Positions 9,601 through 18,473 of a DNA stretch of 21,581 bases are shown piece after piece. The first letter of the stretch is position 1; the number at the start of each line of letters is the position of its first letter. A program made the translations under genes and the position numbers. The notes beneath the pieces were generated by a model. That model saw only the letters and a program-made list of their open reading frames with translations. It had not been told where the DNA came from and made no database searches. Source of the DNA: Larix sibirica (lineage: Eukaryota; Streptophyta; Pinopsida; Pinales; Pinaceae); contig NWUY0300063777.1 of the NCBI GenBank assembly GCA_004151065.3, positions 11,165 through 32,745 on the forward strand, in the 5' to 3' direction.

Positions 9601-10440
9601 AATCATTAGGATTTAGTTATAATCCTAAGTATTTTTTACCATTATCTAAAGGACTAGTGGAAAGAGGATACAATTGTGAGAGTTGTGCTTTAGTCTCAGG
9701 GGATATAAGATGGAAGAGAATTTTAGATTTGTGTAGATTTACCTTCATACCAATTTCTGTACAATATGTGTCCAAAAGGATTTTGAAGACTCCCCACTCA
9801 TTTGTTGTACCCTCACTAAAAAGAAGAATGTCATTTACAAAGAGTAGATGGGAGAGACTTATGTTACTTGCCACTTTAATGTCTTTAAAGGTGCCTTCTC
9901 TTTTTTCTATTCTTATTAACTTGCTAAGCCCCTCTGCTATTAACAAAAAAATAATGGTGATATAGGGCATCCTTGGCTGAGTCTCCAAGAGGCCTTAAAA
10001 GAGAAATACGGGGATCTATTTATTAGCATCACACAGGAAGAAGAAGTTATACAACCCGTGATCCACTTTACATTAGACCCATGCCAATTTGGAGCAACAC
10101 CATTTGGAGGAACAACCAATTTACCTTATCAAAATCCTTTGAAAGGTCAACCTTTAGAACTCCCACTAAAATATTTAGTTGCTTGATAGAATGCAAACCT
10201 TCTTGAGCAGAGCTTACAACATTGTAAATATGCTCATTATGAACGAATCCAAACTGTTCTTCTAAGATTAACTTGGATAACAATTACTTAATCATGTTTG
10301 CAATGATTTAAAAAAAAAAATGTATAATAGATTACACAAATAAATGGGTCAAAAGTCTTCAAATGAATCTGGATCATCCTTCTTCAATGATCAGGTCCAA
10401 AAAGTAGTGTTGATGGCTCACAACACTTTTCCATCTAGGA
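9600..10440 (-). pseudogene. LINE copy 2 reverse transcriptase domain
   Basis: In minus-strand order: I-N-T-T-F and K-K-D-D-P-D-S-F-E-D-F (10415-10350), P-I-Y-L-C-N-L-L-Y (about 10345-10320), E-E-Q-F-G-F-V (about 10260), motif A V-L-K-V-D-L-S-K-D-F-D-K-V-N-W (about 10165-10120), L-I-A-E-G-L-S-K-L-I (about 9935-9905), and the active-site box F-V-N-D (9841-9830). The family has F/Y-x-D-D at this box, so the first of the two catalytic aspartates is Asn here. K-V-N-L-H-K-S-K and K-Y-L-G-L follow. The fragment is long and clear but lacks the endonuclease and the earliest RT part. Frameshifts separate the pieces. Confidence 0.87.
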
Positions 10441-10499
10441 AGAAAAGTAAAAGGTAAAAGGTAAAAGAAATTGTACATGATACTATATTAATGTCACAA

Positions 10500-10980
10500 C
10501 ATACCTTATTTGATAACTGGTATACTTTTGCATGGTGTACATAATAAATCTCCTTTCCTCTCTAATCCATATTTGAATAATTCCTTTACTTTAGTCCCAA
10601 TGCTTATCCACTAGAAATTGACCATAATCAAATTCCTTAAATGATCTGCTTTTTGAACCAAAGCTCCCCTTCCCATGGGAGTCTTGTGCATCTAGAAATG
10701 GATTCTTCAGAGACATTTAAATGAAATTTCCCTATCTGCGATACCTATCAATTAAAAGAATTGGCGAAGGTTTTGGTGGCCTTTAGATGATGGCCATGTA
10801 TTTTCTCATAGAGGAGAAGCCATCCTGCTACTCTAAAATACCCTCTGCAGGTTGGAAGATTGTCTAGAAATTCTATACCATGCGGCTCATACCTTAACAC
10901 TGAGGACTTGTTTATTCTTTTACAACTCTCATCACCCATTGCATTGGACTTTGAAAGATATGTCTATCTCAAGTTTCAGT
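10500..10980 (-). pseudogene. Fragment of an unidentified ORF, possibly repeat-associated
   Basis: An open stretch (10939-10748) contains R-Y-E-P-H-G-I-E-F-L-D-N-L-P-T-C, R-V-A-G-W and K-I-H-G-H-H-L-K-A-T-K. After one stop (about 10750), G-K-F-H-L-N-V-S-E-E-S-I-S-R-C-T-R-L-P and E-L-W-F-K-K follow in the same frame (about 10725-10645). The composition and the continuing frame look like real former coding sequence. It reminds me of hypothetical proteins common in repeat-rich gymnosperm genomes, but that is recollection, not a search. It sits at the broken 5' end of LINE copy 2 and may be part of another element. Function unknown. Confidence 0.45.
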
Positions 10981-12595
10981 AATCTACACTTATCAGACAA
11001 AAAAGGTAGGGAGAAAAGTATGAAAACATAACATGATCTTGTAATGATAATGGTTTATTATGATTGGATTAGATTGGATAGGATAATTGTGCAATGGAGG
11101 AATGATATAATGATGATAAGTTTTTTATAGGAGAGGTGATAAATTTTTGGAAAGGTAATTTCCTAATTAGAACATGAATTCATCGTGAATCAGTCACATA
11201 TTCAAAAACAAGAATTGATCTTACCATAATTACCTCTGCGCAATGCAACCAACATGCACCATTGGAATATCTAGTGACCAATGTCCTGATATTTCTGCCA
11301 ATAGATTACTTGAAACCGATATTTGATGGCCTGATGATCCAATGACAATTAGAAACATGATCCAGTAGTTTATTGCTCTACTGAATACTTGAACTGACTA
11401 TCAGAATCAAAGGTTCATGTAGTGAATTGATATAATACCATTGCATTACCATAATTTTTGAAGGTGCCATCTATTGTGAGAGAATTATCTTAACCAATTT
11501 GATCTGCTCCACCAATATTCATATCCTTTTTATTACCAAAGAATAATATGCAACTATTGTATATATGAGATGAAATCACAAGTTTTCACACATTTCGACC
11601 TTGTGGTACAATGAGAGTTTCCATTGTCACATATGTACTTGTTACCACTTCTACTTATTATGACAAAACTCTATTTATGCTATAGGATCTCTGAAGTCTT
11701 CATCTTGTCCCCTCTTTGTGCAATCTCCTTACACACGAATAAAATGAGCTGATGTTGAATGTGTAGTAGACTCATTGGATTATCGATCTTTAATGAATGC
11801 CATTAACCAATGCGAGGTTCACCAACAATAATTTCAATGGAAACCAAGGCACCCCTAATGCATCCTAATAGGTGTGAATGAATGTCTTGATGTCGAACCC
11901 CCTGCAGGATCCAATAGTCAGGAGGCATTAATGCATCCCCACTACTATTGGTGAGAAGGCCTGTCATTAAGGCATACAGAGCTCATGGCATCACATGATC
12001 TCTAGTCTTGGAACCTAGATGATGTGTTGTTGTCGATGGGTCAAGACTGTTGGATGGAAGGCCTTGATGAATCCTTGATCAATACAACACAAGAAAGAAT
12101 ATAAACTTTATTGAAATGAAAAACATAACTTGGACTAGGATTCTCATCGGCCAAAAGACTGATAAGACTCTACTACCCTGTGGATTTTTCTCGAGCCCGA
12201 GCCAATCAATTCTTCCTGAGATTTAATTTTTAGGGAGTCTAAAAATAATTAAGAAAAATCCAGGGGGTATCTTTGTCATAGTTGATGACCGAGCACGAAA
12301 AAAATTTAATAGTAAGTTTGGTGCAATTCCTTTTCTGTAAATAGTCCACTGAGGCTGGATAAAGAGATAAACCTACTCTCAGTAGACATCCTTCTCATGG
12401 TTCACTAGGTTTTTTGGACCCAAAATCCAATGGCCACAAAGTCATATTTTCTACATCTTGTGGTCGACTATTCGACAATCTCAGTATTTCAGTGAAAGAA
12501 TATGACACATTGGTGTCATTAGATACTCTGATAATGATTGCTATACATGTTTATCTCTTATACAATGTTGAAGAGTTGGCTTAGAGGGGCATAAT
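10981..12595. other. Unassigned region
   Basis: I recognise no domain, RNA gene or terminal repeat pair in this 1.6-kb stretch, and no frame over 60 codons is open in it. Base composition is somewhat more even (GC-richer around 11850-12250) than in the flanks. That could mark a retrotransposon LTR or a former gene flank; I could not find a partner copy in the window. Confidence 0.4.
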
Positions 12596-12911
12596 ATGTC
12601 TACTATTTTTTTAACAATGGAGTGGACCGATGAAAACTTTCCACTCATTGATTGCTTGACTATCATTGATTTGGGATTCCAGTTTAGAGAGCATGTCTTT
12701 TTAAAGGAGAGGACAATGGATTTATGGGATCATCTAGCGGAAAATTTGACTTCATATCAGGGAATTATCATCACATTCTATGCTAGCACTAGATTTATTC
12801 GTTCTTTGAGCATAATTCTAGATCTATACATTGTTTCTTTTGCAAAGATGTTTCAACAGGAAGTGTACATAAACAAATTCTTCCAGTCATTGTAGAATGA
12901 TCCAAATAAAG
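12596..12911 (+). pseudogene. Possible exon of the FCP1-like gene region
   Basis: A 99-codon open frame starts at 12596. It shows no domain I recognise; a stretch such as T-M-D-L-W-D-H-L-A-E-N-L looks protein-like rather than random. Just past its stop (12893-12895) lies a good plant 5' splice site, AAAG|GTATAT, at 12911/12912, with an acceptor at 13009/13010. It may be an upstream exon of the broken gene to its right, or a chance frame. The assignment rests only on position and the splice-like signal. Confidence 0.3.
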
Positions 12912-13009
12912 GTATATATATATGCAATTTCTTTTTTCATTATGTGTTTTGATTCTCTTTTTCATTACAACAAACATCTTTTGCTTCATGTTTTTTGCTG
13001 TAAGTGTAG

Positions 13010-14800
13010 GTGATTCACAAGAATCCTCTAATGGGGAAAGAAAATTTGTTCATGGTGAGGATGGCATTGAAGATTCAACAAAAAATTATAATTTTCATAG
13101 AAATGAGCAATATGTAGTTGGTTCTAGTGAAGAAGGTGAGGTTCTAGATTCTATTTGGTGTTTTCCTAAATTTGTAAATTAGAATTAGTTTATTTTCTCT
13201 GTAGGGAGATACTAACAATATTCATTTGCAAATTGTTATAGAGGAACAAATGAAAAATGTGCATTCAAGCATGATTGTTGGATAACGAATCGAAATATCT
13301 AGTGCAGTTGGTGTCCAATCCCCTTTTAGCAAATCATTTATAGGTATGAGACAATAAAGATGATTTCCAAGCCATTATAAATTGGTTTAAAACACTATTT
13401 TTCATTTTATGACATTGACCTTTTGTGTAGATTCTCATATAAAACATTTGTTGTTTTTAGAAATGGAAGGATTTTTGTTTTTAAAGGTAGCAACCACTAA
13501 AAATGAAGTTGAATTTCCTGGTAGTGTCAACCAAGAATATGATTTCAAATACCATTCAAACTTTGATTGGTCACAACCAATTGCAATTTATTTTTTGCAA
13601 TTGTGTTTTAATAAAATTCAAGTCAGAATTTGGTCTTCTGAAGGTGTAATTGATGGGAGGAATTTGTTTTAAAATTTCTAGGAGAGAAGACCAAAACAAT
13701 TGAGCAAAAAATTAAATGTTTGTGGTCCTTTGATAAATGATCTACAAATGTTTCAAGGAAAACCTTCAAATATGTGCAAACTTGTGTCATGAATTTGGAA
13801 ATGAATTGTTAGTGGAATGTATATCTATGCTTTTCTTGGAAGTTGCAAAGATACAAGGAAATCCTACTGAAAATTGCATTTTTGTTAAACCTCGTGATGT
13901 ATCTTCCGAAAAAGATAAATATTTGGTGAGAAGTGTATGGAAAGTTGTTTCTAAATTGGATAGAATATCTGATGTTAGACCATTCCTCTCTTCTTTAAGC
14001 ATTCAGAAAAAATTGTAAGATTAGACTTCTTACTATTGTAGCAAATATTTAAATAATTAATTATAATCGGTTTGTGTCACTATGTTATGAATGTTTTTTT
14101 TTACTTCGTTATATTTTAATATTATTGATATGGAATTTTGAGCTCTAGAAACACTTGGATCCTATTTAATTGGTAGAAATCTACATGCTTCTTAATTTAA
14201 TGGCTTCTATATTATTGTTGTGATTACATATCTGGTTATAGTATTTTTATGTAGCTAGAAATCAACAAAGAAGAGGTTATTGGTGTTGGGTGTAGAGGGA
14301 TTATGGTTTGGGGTTTGTGTTTTTACCAAAAAAGGACCTCACTATCAACAAACTCACTTTGTGCATGTATGTTATCAATATTATGTGCATATTTTTAGTG
14401 TTGATATTATCGACATTGTGAGAGAACATTTTGACATTGCTCTATGGTTTTATTTTTTAGATTGCAAAGAAGTAAAGCATTTCATTAGTGAATTTGAATG
14501 GATAGATGATGGAAACCTGATATTTTTGGGGGGATGCGATCATTGTATACATCTTTCATACTCCTCCACATCTTATCGATGTTAGGGTGGACTAATATGT
14601 GTTTACAGAAAATTGCTAAAAGATGTATTTCTCCAATATGTAGATCAATATGAAACATCAAATATTTTTTTGTAGATGATGGTCAATACTATTCAAATGA
14701 TAATGGAGATGAAGACTATTTGAAAATACCATCAAGTTGGACATTTGATGGTTCATATGAAAGAGACAAAAATGTAAACACATGGTTGTCCACACTATTG
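13010..14800 (+). pseudogene. FCP1/NIF-type HAD phosphatase-like domain, copy 1, broken
   Basis: Exon-like blocks are bounded by GT...AG pairs: 13010-13135 (acidic, ending S-S-E-E), 13205-13344, and from 13431 on, with intervening gaps of 69 and 86 bp. The third block reads K-H-L-L-F-L-E-M-E-G-F-L-F (motif I, E-M-E-G at 13460-13471). It continues with Y-F-L-Q-L-C-F-N-K-I-Q-V-R-I-W-S-S (V-R-I-W-S-S at 13622-13639) and, one frameshift later, F-L-G-E-K and K-C-L-W-S-F-D-K (to about 13735). This follows the FCP1 homology pattern hhhDxNG...FL...CF..FxVxIWSS...hhhxWDQ. The first motif-I Asp is Glu. A stop (13283-13285) and frameshifts show decay. Blocks at 13737-14018, 14453-14550 and 14669-14800 may be later parts; the last resembles the family's C-terminal L-x-x-W/Y-L-x-x-L segment only loosely. 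Confidence 0.55.
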
Positions 14801-15290
14801 ACTCACCTCAGGTCCGAGTCAAACATGATCCATTGGTTAAAAAAATTCAAATTTAAATGAAAATATTGAAAAAATTGTTTTGTGGGAATGGAAGAAGACA
14901 TTTTGTGAGAAAACAACAACGAACCATTTGGGTCCATTGAGTTGTCAATTGTTGTTCTTGAAGTCTTGTGAATGATGAATTTAGAAACCAAATTTTGTTG
15001 GGATATTTGATACTTCTATATTATTTGTCCTTCTATCCTCTTGTAATGGATTCTTCTATATTGCGATAAAGTTCAAACTTTATGTTTCCTATGAAAGGCA
15101 CGTGCAAACAATTTCTTTTTATATGGACATAAATAATAAGAGGAGAACTATGCAAGTGATCATATGATTTTTTATAATTGATTTTCATGTTCGCAAAAAT
15201 TAATACTTGTTAATTTTTCTATATAGAAACATAAATAATATGTAGAAAATAAATATTAATGAGAGTTTTGTATTGAATTTATTTGTTTGC
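14801..15290. other. AT-rich spacer between the two FCP1-like blocks
   Basis: I see no coding signal here. The stretch is T-rich and ends in TTTATTTGTTTGCAG (15280-15294), a typical plant 3' splice site directly before the second FCP1-like block. It could therefore be an intron or an intergenic gap between tandem gene copies. Confidence 0.4.
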
Positions 15291-15294
15291 AGAT

Positions 15295-15810
15295 ACAAGA
15301 TTATTAAATAAACAATTGATACTATTTGATATCAATGGAGTCTCATTACATGCACTTCATAAAAGCTAATTTTGGAATAAGGCATTGCCAAGGAAACCAT
15401 ATATCATTACAAGAAATAAGTTATACTTTTTGTGGCCCAGTTTTATTGAATTTCTTCAAAAGTGCCTTAGCTTTTTTTGAAGTTGGTTTGTGGACATCCG
15501 TGCAACGAAAGAATATGGATGAGTGTTTTCCATTTTTATTAGACAAAAATGAATTTGAAATCCAGATATTTAAATTTTTACTAACACAAGATGAGTGTGA
15601 CACTATACCATGAAAGGGTTATGTTGGCTTTGGAAATCTACATGTATATTTGAATGTGACACTATACCATGAAAGGGTTATGTTGGCTTTGGAAATCTAC
15701 ATGTATATTTGAAACCCCTTAATAAAGTTTGGAAAAAATTACTGGGTTCTTATAATTCTATAAACACAGTTATTGTAGATGATTCGAAGGAAAAAATAGT
15801 TGCAACGATG
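15295..15810 (+). pseudogene. FCP1/NIF-type HAD phosphatase-like domain, copy 2, broken
   Basis: FCP1-type phosphatases dephosphorylate Ser/Thr, classically on the RNA polymerase II tail. Plant members include a group with D-x-N-G in place of D-x-D. Here motif I is L-I-L-F-D-I-N-G-V (D-I-N-G-V at 15328-15342). After a one-base shift, L-N-F-F-K-S-A-L-A-F-F-E-V-G-L-W-T-S follows (V-G-L-W-T-S at 15482-15499), then K-N-M-D-E and T-Q-D-E-C-D-T (to 15607). Next come K-V-W-K-K-L and V-I-V-D-D-S (15769-15786), the acidic third motif. Spacing and order fit the family well. It is broken by the frameshift after motif I, by a stop at 15611-15613 and by the 59-bp duplication. The second Asp of motif I is Asn, so even an intact parent may not have been a standard phosphatase. 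A splice acceptor precedes the block, so it is probably an unprocessed rather than a processed pseudogene. Confidence 0.75.
15596..15713 (+). repeat. Perfect 59-bp tandem duplication inside the FCP1-like domain
   Basis: Bases 15596-15654 and 15655-15713 are identical over all 59 positions, beginning TGTGACACTATACC and ending ATATTTGAA. Because 59 is not a multiple of three, the duplication shifts the frame. With one unit, the frame that carries T-Q-D-E-C-D-T continues, apart from a single TGA, into K-V-W-K-K-L and V-I-V-D-D-S. Confidence 0.97.
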
Positions 15811-16109
15811 ACATAAATTATATTATTGTTAAATATTATTCGTGTGATTATGACAATGACATATTTTTTTAAGATTAATTGTGGCCTTGCTTGATATAGT
15901 TCAACAATGTCTGTGATGTGAGGCCTATTGTAAAAAGTATGGAACTAGTGTGTTAAAGAATATAGTCTTTTTTATGTTATTGATAATATATTTATATGTT
16001 AGAAAATGTTTTCTGGTTGGGAATGTCTTCATATTTTTCTATGTTTTGTTATGCTTGACATGTGATTTAAAATTAAGTATGAAAATGGGATTTATAAAGG
16101 AAAAAAAAT
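15811..16109. other. AT-rich DNA without recognised features
   Basis: It follows the last FCP1 motif and precedes the 22-bp array. No frame, repeat or signal that I can support is present. Confidence 0.5.
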
Positions 16110-16430
16110 ACTAAAAGTTTCAATATTGAATTTAACAAGTTCAAAATCCAATTCAATAAGTTAGTACAAACTCCTAATCAAAATGTGAAAAACACAATTC
16201 AAAAAAATGCAAATATCATTTCAAAAAGTCCAAAAATACTCTTTCTAAAGTGCAAAAATCAGGTTTAAAAAGTGCATAATCAGGTTCAAAAAGTGTAAAA
16301 ACGAGTTCCAAAAGTGCCAATATTGGATTCCATACCTACTCGATTTTGGTACTTTTGGGGCTTTAGAAACCTTGATTTTGCAATTTAGAAACCTTGGTTT
16401 TGGGATTTAGAAAGGTTGTTTTTGGCATCT
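16110..16430. repeat. About 22-bp degenerate tandem array that reverses orientation
   Basis: From about 16110 to 16331 there are roughly ten diverged units of the form AAAGTGCAAAAATCAGGTTC, with period near 22 bp. From about 16332 to 16430 there are three to four units of the form TTTAGAAACCTTGATTTTGC, also with period 22 bp. The second form is close to the reverse complement of the first (GAACCTGATTTTTGCACTTT). The two halves are thus inverted relative to each other and could pair as a long imperfect hairpin. It adjoins the left end of the Ty3/gypsy fragment. Confidence 0.75.
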
Positions 16431-16479
16431 CTTTAAAGAGGCTTGAACATGAATAAATCTAGATTTAATGAAATGAGAG

Positions 16480-17035
16480 TTTCAGAGAGGATGATGAATG
16501 GAAAACAACATTTAAAACAATTGACAGACATTATGAATGGTTAGTGATGCCATTTGGATTGATAAATGCTCCAAGCACTTTCATGAGGCTTATGAATGAA
16601 GCACTTAAGGATTTTTACAGGTAAATTTGTTATTGTTTACCTAGATGATATCCTAATTTATAGTCATTCCAAGGAAGAACATCTTAGACATATTAGATTG
16701 GTTTTGAATAAGTTGCAAAAAGAGACATTACTATTCAATCTGCAGAAGTGTACTTTTATGAGGATAATGTTGGTGTATTTGGGTATTGTTATATCACGAG
16801 AAGGTCTAAATATGGATCCAAGAAAATTCAAATACATAATAGAGTAGCCTACTCCAAGGTGTATTTTGAGGTAAAATATTTTCATGGTTTAGTAAGTTTC
16901 TACATGAAACTTATCGGAAATTTTAGCGGAATTTGTGTTCCAATTATGGAGACAATTAAAGGAAACAAAAAACCATTCCAATGGAATAAGGTAGCTAAAA
17001 ATATTTTCAATTGCTTAAGAAGAAGATACTAGAAC
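16480..17035 (+). pseudogene. Ty3/gypsy reverse transcriptase fragment
   Basis: Reverse transcriptase of an LTR retrotransposon. Motifs in order: [26 protein letters not shown] (16528-16580), then after a one-base shift [15 protein letters not shown] with the catalytic Y-L-D-D intact at 16638-16649. E-E-H-L-R-H, N-L-Q-K-C-T-F, Y-L-G-I-V-I-S and the R-x-F-H-G-L-x-S-F-Y-like thumb (K-Y-F-H-G-L-V-S-F-Y, from about 16876) follow in another frame. The first catalytic Asp region is missing. At least two frameshifts and a TAG (16845-16847) break it. Confidence 0.88.
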
Positions 17036-17083
17036 AACCTATTTTAGCCCTATGAAATTTTAATAAAAAATTTCAAGTTAAAT

Positions 17084-17265
17084 GTGATGCTAAACATAAA
17101 TACTTTCAAGCTAAATGATGCTAAATATTTTCAATGGACTATTGTTGGTATTGTTTTTCAAGCTAAATATTTTCAATGGACTATTGTTGGTATTGTTTTG
17201 AGTCGAGAAGGTAAACCGGTTGCTTATCACAGTGAAAAAACTTAGTGATGCTAAACATAAATACT
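17084..17265 (+). repeat. Dispersed 21-bp identical repeat within the RNase H
   Basis: GTGATGCTAAACATAAATACT occurs at 17084-17104 and again at 17245-17265. The second is at its expected place (S-D-A-K-H-K-Y). At the first, the family should read C-D-A-S-G-x-G-I-G-A-V-L, so the first copy appears to be a misplaced one starting at the shared TGTGATGCT/AGTGATGCT word. Confidence 0.85.
17121..17204 (+). repeat. 42-bp tandem duplication within the RNase H
   Basis: The unit beginning CTAAATATTTTCAATGG occurs at 17121-17162 and 17163-17204, nearly identical except at the final bases. It is in frame (14 codons) and repeats the I-V-G-I-V part of the N-terminal RNase H. Confidence 0.92.
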
Positions 17266-17514
17266 CCTCATATGACAAGGAATTTTTTGTTATTGTTTAA
17301 GCATTGAAGAAATGTAGACACTATTTGATGCCCAAAGAGATTATTTTTTATACTGATAACCATGCCTTATATTTTATTAGAAGACAAACAAAGTTGAATC
17401 ATATGCATATCAAGTGGGGTTGAATTTTTGTAGAATTTTACTTTTGTTATCAAGCATATAAGTATTCAATCTTATAAAGTTGCAGATTTGTGACTTCCTA
17501 TTGTGAATAGGAGG

Positions 17515-18450
17515 CTCCATGTAAGATGTTATTGGTAACATCAAGGGTGGGGTGAAACATCCACCTTGATGGTTGGTGAAATATTGGCCATTTTTCCTTC
17601 CTCGAAAGCATCTAGCACTAGAATGGGATTTTTAAATCAATTGACATGGTCAAGTGGGATCAAATACTTGGTTTCAACGACGTATTGTTTGGCCATCTTG
17701 TTTTGAGGCACAAAGTAGGAATGATGATGCATGTCATCCCAAGGGAACACAAGGGTGGTCATAGCTTTATGGATTCCTTCGTTTGGCTGGAAGAGGTGAT
17801 CAAAGAAGTTACTAGGAGTGTTGTTTTTTTATGGTGAAAAAATTGGAGTATTAGTGATAGCATTGGGAATATCATATGTGCATGGTGTATATGTTGAACT
17901 ATACACTCCCATGGAGTTGAAGATTGCATGTGATGGATTAGTACTATCCCATGGATTAGTGATGTCTTTCAAATATTCCTAATGGTTATGAGCCATAGAA
18001 ATGGGTGATTATGAGATGTAAAACATCTCAACATAGCCTATCATGTTATATTCCATGAGTAAGATCTCCTCCTAGGGAGAAACAAGGAGGTTTGTTGTCA
18101 AAGGAGAATAGATACTGTGAGGTTTCCTTAACTATTCTTAGTGCTTAAATCATTCCACTTGTAAAGTGGGACATTGGAATAAGAAGTGCGTCAACAACAC
18201 ATAAGAACAAAATGTTCAAGTGGGGAATGATGTGATCATTGTATGATAAAGAGACAAGGGTGGGTGGCTCACCTATGGGTGACAATATCCATACCAGGGG
18301 GTAATAAATGACTGCTCTAATCACATACTAAACATGATTTTTTTGTGGGTTTCCAAATTGTCGTCGACAAAAGTTTGACTACGATAGAATCTATGGGGGT
18401 TATTTGTGATGTGTTGTTAGGGATAAAGGATTAACTCATAGTAGCAAGAG
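17515..18450 (-). pseudogene. Ty3/gypsy protease-to-RT linker and pre-RT segment
   Basis: A long minus-strand frame with few stops runs from about 18060 to 17640; it includes T-P-C-T-Y-D-I-P-N-A and K-M-A-K-Q-Y-V-V-E-T-K-Y-L-I-P. It continues with L-D-A-F-E-E-G-K-M-A-N-I-S-P-T-I-K-V-D-V-S (about 17625-17565). After a frameshift T-L-D-V-T-N-N-I-L-H-G-A-S-Y-S follows (to 17515). This matches the I-x-V-D-V/I-S...P-x-V-x-E-N-I-x-L-G-A-S segment that lies directly upstream of RT in plant Ty3/gypsy elements of this type. The RT itself is missing. Confidence 0.6.
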
Positions 18451-18473
18451 CCACAGAACTGTGACACGTTCAT

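Larger units (their letters stand above)
7790..10445 (-). mobile_element. Second LINE, 5'-truncated in the RT, decayed
   Basis: Minus-strand order: start of the RT (10440), RT core (to about 9600), post-RT and zinc-finger-like region (9600-8700), RNase H (8620-8190) and 3' tail (7965-7790). The endonuclease and ORF1 are absent, so the copy is 5'-truncated, as is usual for LINE insertions. It lies in the same orientation as copy 1, whose 5' end is directly beyond its tail. The two copies look like family members rather than a recent duplication: domains match in order but residues differ widely. Confidence 0.85.
16445..17510 (+). mobile_element. Ty3/gypsy pol fragment (RT and RNase H only)
   Basis: A truncated piece of an LTR retrotransposon of the Ty3/gypsy superfamily. 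It starts inside the RT (D-E-W-K-T-T-F-K-T) and stops just after the RNase H end motif (V-A-D-L), so protease, the start of RT, integrase and LTRs are absent. The RT wording (V-Y-L-D-D-I-L-I-Y-S, E-E-H-L-R-H) suggests a chromovirus-like lineage; I am not sure of the clade. Its right end meets an oppositely oriented Ty3/gypsy element near 17.5 kb. Confidence 0.85.
17040..17510 (+). pseudogene. Ty3/gypsy RNase H domain with internal rearrangements
   Basis: The RNase H removes element RNA during reverse transcription. Visible motifs are K-C-D-A (about 17080), G-I-V-L-S-R-E-G-K-P-V-A-Y-H-S-E-K (17190-17240), S-D-A-K-H-K-Y-S-S-Y-D-K-E-F (17244-17285), H-Y-L-M-P-K-E, Y-T-D-N-H-A-L (about 17350-17372), K-L-N-H-M-H-I-K-W, and finally K-V-A-D-L (about 17480-17494), which is V-A-D-A-L-S with a stop following. 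The N-terminal part is disturbed by a 42-bp duplication and a misplaced 21-bp block. Point stops also occur. Confidence 0.82.

Noticed and set aside
9657-9965. Plus-strand 102-codon open frame
   Set aside because: It is a shadow of the LINE copy 2 RT on the minus strand, which has clear motifs; the plus-strand frame has none.
12180-12230. Copia-like LTR end suggested by CCCTGTGGATTTTTCTC
   Set aside because: There is only a loose resemblance; no matching second LTR, primer-binding site or polypurine tract was found.
13737-14018. 93-codon frame as a separate gene
   Set aside because: It has protein-like composition but no recognised domain. It lies directly after the FCP1-like block, so it is better kept as a possible part of that pseudogene.
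17539-17571. Hairpin CATCAAGGGTGG / CCACCTTGATG with a 10-base loop
   Set aside because: It lies in the pre-RT coding remnant, where both arms translate to expected residues; there is no T-run or sign of a regulatory role.
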